DNA of 64,000 nt from Populus alba. Its lineage: Eukaryota > Streptophyta > Magnoliopsida > Malpighiales > Salicaceae. Position 1 is the first letter of the stretch, and every line of letters begins with the position of its first letter. The notes under the pieces were generated by a model. It searched no databases. It saw only the letters and a list, made by a program, of their open reading frames with translations, and was not told the DNA's origin. A program made the position numbers and the translations under genes. The stretch is from positions 15,947,631 to 16,011,630 of the forward strand of contig NC_133294.1 of the NCBI RefSeq assembly GCF_005239225.2, written 5' to 3'. Of the stretch, positions 60,101 through 64,000 are shown one piece after another.

Positions 60101-60334
60101 AAAATTCAGTCCGGCCTGCAGCGAACTTGAGCCACCTATTTAGTATGATTATTGTGAAACTTAATTTCTCGTTTTTTTTTTTTTGGTTGTCTATTTTTAA
60201 TTTCTCTTTCTGATTTCTGTGTATTGTAGTTTCTGGATGGATGGGTTATATTTGCAGAGTATGCTAGACCCAGACAACCACCTTCTGAACCTCAAAACAA
60301 CACAGGCATGGGATTATGGAAACAGCGCTACTAA
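57182..60334 (+). CDS. Organelle-type single-RRM RNA-binding protein, four exons
   Basis: Exons 57182-57359, 58804-58872, 58953-59059 and 60230-60334 join to 152 residues. Residues 1-50 are Ala-rich, then Arg/Ser/Thr-rich and almost free of acidic residues (MAMRATTAALAAAAAAPRGG, FLRLFSTTSTSSSS), a typical mitochondrial or plastid targeting sequence. One RRM follows: RNP2 LFVSGL (56-61), RNP1 KGFGFVKY (95-102), ending near DGWVIFAEYARP. A short tail, PPSEPQNNTGMGLWKQRY, ends the protein. Proteins of this type bind RNA; related plant organelle RRM proteins take part in RNA editing or stability, but which role applies here cannot be told from sequence. Intron 1 has a GC donor (TCTG|GCATGT), the only junction that restores LFVSGLSKRTT. 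Introns 2 and 3 are GT-AG. The ATG context, cacaATGGC, is good. Confidence 0.92.
57360..58803 (+). other. GC-AG intron 1 of the RRM gene
   Basis: Exon 1 ends GTATCTG and the intron starts GCATGT; it ends ggtttcag before GGCTAAG. Nearby GT alternatives (GTATCT before the exon end, or GTGTCT three bases later) both lead to a stop codon within a few residues of the acceptor and break RNP2. The intron is 1444 nt. Confidence 0.8.
58130..58400 (+). mobile_element. Possible LINE reverse-transcriptase zinc-finger relic inside intron 1
   Basis: A plus-strand frame reads KLHVFWTCTKGVEVWKGILN within a slightly longer open stretch (58164-58376). HxFxxC followed by VWxxIL is the pattern of the zf-RVT domain at the C-terminus of plant LINE polyproteins (DHLFFxCxxxxxVWxxIL). 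Upstream cysteines are not in the expected place, so it would be a degenerate fragment. Chance similarity is possible. Confidence 0.35.
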
Positions 60335-60342
60335 TCGCCTCT

Positions 60343-60660
60343 GGCAGTGACTCCTACAGTGAAGGGATCAAGTTTGTCATTATCCAAACTAGAACGGCCA
60401 GCGCCGCTGGTGGTGACTCCAATAGTCAAGTGATCGAGATTGTCATTATTCAAACTAGCATGGCCAGCAAGTACCATTTATGGATTCTTCACATTATTGT
60501 GGTTTCTCTTTCACAGCTTGGAACGATCAATATTTTTTATATTAACTAACTGTGAGCAGCTTGAAATTATAAATTATGTGGATAACAAACTGTTCCATGC
60601 GTGAGCATGCATATCTAGCAAGTACAATTTATGAATTCTTGACACTATATTCGTCCTCCA
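60343..60660 (+). repeat. Duplications in the 3' UTR of the RRM gene
   Basis: Just after the stop, a ~68-bp unit containing gtgactcc, gtcattatccaaactag and ggccagc is repeated in tandem (anchors at 60345 and 60413). The segment around 60461-60500 (agcaagtaccatttatggat, tcttcacattat) recurs diverged at about 60612-60650 (agcaagtacaatttatgaat, tcttgacactat). Confidence 0.75.
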
Positions 60661-63600
60661 TGAGCATCTTACAAATCTTGTGCTCCATGAACTCATTTTT
60701 AATATATCTGAATGTTGCATCATTGAAAAACTTGTTAGAGTGCCTCCGAATTTGTTCATAATTTTTATTTTGGGAACAGAAGTTACTGTCAGGTGTCCAA
60801 AATCAGTATATTTTCTGCAATGTATGCTGGAAGTTCAATTGGGTATCGTGTAGCACTGAAAATCCGGTGGTCTTTAGTGTTCTTCAGAGGTGTGCACAAG
60901 CAGGATGGAACTGGTTACTGTGATCCGTCTTTGTTTAGGGTGTCTTCAGTATTGTTACATAGTAGGAAAACGGATTTATAACGAATTGTCTGGTCTATTT
61001 ACTTACAGCACCTTTGTTTTTGCTGCTTTTGAAATTATGTTTGATTGTTTTTCTAAAGTATGTGTGGCATGAAAAACATTAAATAAATTTTTCTTTTTAG
61101 TGTTTTCTCTAATTGCTTGTTATTTTGTAGGAAATTTGCGAAACATTCTGCATCTATATAATAATATTATATATATCAAATTAATGGTTTTTTTTTAATA
61201 TTTTCTAATAGTTTTAATGTACTGGTATCGAAATAAAAAAATCTAAAAAAATTAATTTAATGTATTTTTAAGTAAAAAGTATTTTTATAAAATATTTTGC
61301 ATCAAATTATTATTTTTTTAAAAAAATATTTTTAACATATGTGATCTAAAAATACGAAATGAAGAAATGAAGCAAAGAAATATATAAATTTTATAAAAAT
61401 GAAGCAAAGAAATAAAAAATGAAGAAAAACATGTCAAATAAAAAAAATATTAATATAAAGAAAATAAAATTTTTTTTTTTAAAAAGTTCTTTTAAAATAT
61501 TTTTGAAACGTGAAAAAAAAGAGACTATAAATAAAAAATAATAAAAAATTTAAAACAGTAAAACAATAAAAATAATTGATTTATTCACCTAAATAGACTT
61601 CCACACGCAACACGAAGAAAAACATGTCCAATTGATGTCCGCTTTGCTACCCTTGAAAAATTATTTTCTCATATAAAAACTCGTTAATTACAATACTTTG
61701 AACTTACAAGTTAGGGTTACTAAAGATTTAAGTAAATCTTGCAGGTCCACCATCTCTACTTGCCACCATCTCAGCTTCTTCTTCTAATAGGATTCTTTCT
61801 CTTTCTACTGTACCAATCTGCTACGACTCTTTCAATTGTAATTTTGTGCACGACATCAAACATTGGCAATTGACAACGTTGTCCAGGTTTAGATGAATGC
61901 AAGAGAACACCACCTCGAATTATTACAATAAGATATCTGTTTAATTTCTGATTGCAGAGTACAGTTGACCTAGAAAAGGAATGAATGCTACGCGGCACTG
62001 TTTTTCCAAGTAGGACAATGGGCCTCAAGAATTCGCCTTCCCGTCGAAGCAACACAACAATCTGGATTGGCTTCGAAAGGAACTCCACAGAGGACTTCTC
62101 AATACATCAAAATCATCCCTTCAAAACAAACAAAATATAGTTACAGTTGGAGGAAATTTGATGGAAGAGAACTATATAGAAGATGCAACAAATTAAATGC
62201 GTCTTGGTTTCCTGACGCTGTTTCTATCATCTTCACAGATACAGGGTCTTGTCATTCTTTGTAGGGTTTGTAGTTTCTTGATTGGTTGTTTTCCTTTAAA
62301 GTTTCGGTGTCTAGCTAAAGAGAAATCTCCAGAGAGAGAGAGAAACTGAAGACAATATTCAAGAAGTATCCTTTACAAGTAGACAGGTGAACGTTCTTGA
62401 AGATCCTACAATATTTTTAGTGATATTATTTGTGGTGCAAATCAGATTTTGCATTTTGTCTCTCTCCCGATACATCATTTTCTATGTTGACACCTGTTTT
62501 TTTGGAAATAACAATGCCTTGAAGTACCGTCTCCTTCTTCTTCTTCTTCATCTTCTTCTTTTGGGATCGGCTAGCTTAATTGAAAAAATCATACAGGGAT
62601 TGGTCTGAGGTATCTGGGTTCAAGTTTCGCTCATACAGGGATTTATAAATTGAAAGGGAGGCTAGATGTAGCTAAAACATTAGTGGACCGAGGGAAAAAA
62701 ATGAAACCAATTTGAAAAACAAATTAAACTAAACTACCAATCAATTAAGTTACTAAAAAATCTGAACCTTTTAGATATTGGACATGAAAATAAACCTTGA
62801 CGTTGAACTTGGTGTCCTGCCAATGCTAAATATATTGAGTTATTACTTTACTTTTAATCTTTTTAATCTTTCACTTTTAAGCAAACATATAAAAAAATTT
62901 ACTTATCCATCACTAGTTGTATTAGGTTGAAATTAAGTTTTATGTATGCACAACTTAATTGTGTAAGCCAGCATATCATTTTATTTATTTATTAACATAG
63001 CTGTTTAAACTAACTTATATATATTTTTAAACTAATTTATATATATTTTAACTAATTTTATGAATTTTAAAATTAATAATCTAAAAAGATTCAAATTCAT
63101 ATCCATTAAAAACCAAACTTAAAATTTTACTAAAAATTAAATTTAAAATCTAACTAATTAAACTTTCTTTTAAAATTGCCAGCATATAAATACAAAGATA
63201 AATGATGGTGATGTGAGTATCAGATGGTCCATATATCATAACTTCGTTTTAATTAAGTGAATTTATTATTCATACTGTGCACGTCAAGTCCACCTGGGAG
63301 TATTCTATAGGCTACACATGGCGAACCTGAAGCAAGAATACGTGTTAAAAAAATATTTTTTTTAATTAAATTGGTACTAAGAAATTATTTTTATCAAGGA
63401 GGTAAGCACACTTTCTTAAAAAAATATATATATTTCAATGTTGTTGATAAGAAATTATTTTTCTAAAGTAAACGCACCTAAGATGAATATTCTAAGAAAT
63501 ATATTATACGTTTCTTGCAGTCAGTTATATAAACTATGGAAATTGAGATATACATTTTCTTAATCCTAAGACGTCATTCAATAATTTAAAGCTTGAATTG

Positions 63601-64000
63601 AGGATTTAATCTTATAATCCTCATTTAATCTAATTAAATTAATTATTTAAATGGATTCCCTTAAGAGAAATAAATCTACAAAAGATGACTTTCTTTACGG
63701 ATCATCAATCTTGAGTGATCTCTCTCTTTCACTCCAACTTCACCCGCCATGATGAGCTATAAATTGAAATCATTCATCAAAAGGTGTTAGTGTTAATTAA
63801 TTCAGCAATACAGAAGTGATTTTCTTTTTCTATGTGAAATTGAATGTCACCACTAAACGGCTGTGTTCATTCGGCAATGGCCATGATAAGAGACCGAATA
63901 TTATAATATAAGTAACTTCCTCTTCAACATATATGAGGATCCTACAGTCTTACCATTTTGTTTTTTAGATTAACTTAGGTGTTTAAATTAGTTTTTATGT
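60660..64000. other. Right-hand intergenic region, no gene recognised
   Basis: An inverted-orientation relative of the AT-rich MITE-like family appears at about 61.17-61.35 kb (tgtactggtatcgaaataaa, then tgtatttttaagtaaaaagt). The minus-strand open frame at 61771-62088 starts MEFLSKPIQIVVLLRREGEF and the plus-strand frame at 62067-62264 overlaps it; neither shows family features. There is a (CTT)n tract at about 62534-62560. From 62.65 kb to the end the sequence is AT-rich with no coding signal. Confidence 0.45.
61165..61350 (-). mobile_element. AT-rich MITE-like element (inverted family copy)
   Basis: The order tactggtatcgaaataaaaa, atctaaaaaa and tgtatttttaagtaaaaagt corresponds to the reverse complement of the family core seen at 40.8 and 43.8 kb. 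Borders are uncertain. Confidence 0.35.

Noticed and set aside
61771..62264. Overlapping frames on opposite strands that could be a small gene
   Set aside because: Neither has recognisable features, splice logic or good start context.
1..64000. CRISPR arrays, bacterial operons, phage genes, viral insertions, tRNA or rRNA genes
   Set aside because: Periodic sequences seen are plant repeats or microsatellites; no prokaryotic gene organisation, viral gene or structural RNA could be supported.

Overview
This window is plant nuclear DNA. The genes have introns with GT-AG (and two GC-AG) splice sites. Long AT-rich intergenic stretches are full of microsatellites and decayed transposable elements, and the proteins are closest to eudicot families. 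The style of the dispersed repeats (GGTCAACCCG/GGTCATGAGACC-rich arrays and AT-rich foldback elements) suggests Populus or a close relative. That assignment is an inference from memory, not a search result.

Layout. About 1-15.2 kb is gene-poor and repeat-rich. It holds a possible Helitron end (4.7 kb), a ~165-bp repeat array that has been interrupted by a Pack-MULE-like element carrying a captured gene 5' end (8651-9584), and a reverse-strand Ty1/copia gag relic (10.6-11.45 kb). At 15636-17755 (+) is an intact three-exon GH3 acyl-amido synthetase of the auxin-conjugating GH3.5/GH3.6 type. From 18 to 28.6 kb there are no recognisable genes, only another ~165-bp repeat array (20.2-20.95 kb), a local duplication and ACGT-rich islands. 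At 28.8-31.3 kb (-) is a decayed CC-NBS-LRR resistance-gene homologue. At 34.0-35.4 kb is a foldback/Helitron-like repeat with the same array in inverted orientation. At 37842-38775 (+) is a two-exon DUF538 protein. From 39 to 44.5 kb there are repeats only.

The gene-dense right part holds four loci. They are a four-exon predicted tail-anchored protein of unknown function (44623-47649, +), a 13-exon mRNA cap guanine-N7 methyltransferase (52992-48890, -) that converges on it, a truncated GH1 beta-glucosidase pseudogene with its introns kept (about 55.1-53.8 kb, -), and a four-exon organelle-type single-RRM protein (57182-60334, +) with a repeat element ending roughly 90 bp from its ATG. The last 3.6 kb shows no gene I recognise.

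The five intact genes are ordinary housekeeping or hormone-related loci and do not form a cluster with a shared pathway. I did not find a convincing undescribed multi-gene system. The most informative observations are the Pack-MULE-like capture with an identifiable empty site, two GC-AG introns confirmed by protein continuity, the lesion series in the NLR pseudogene, and several repeat families shared across the window.
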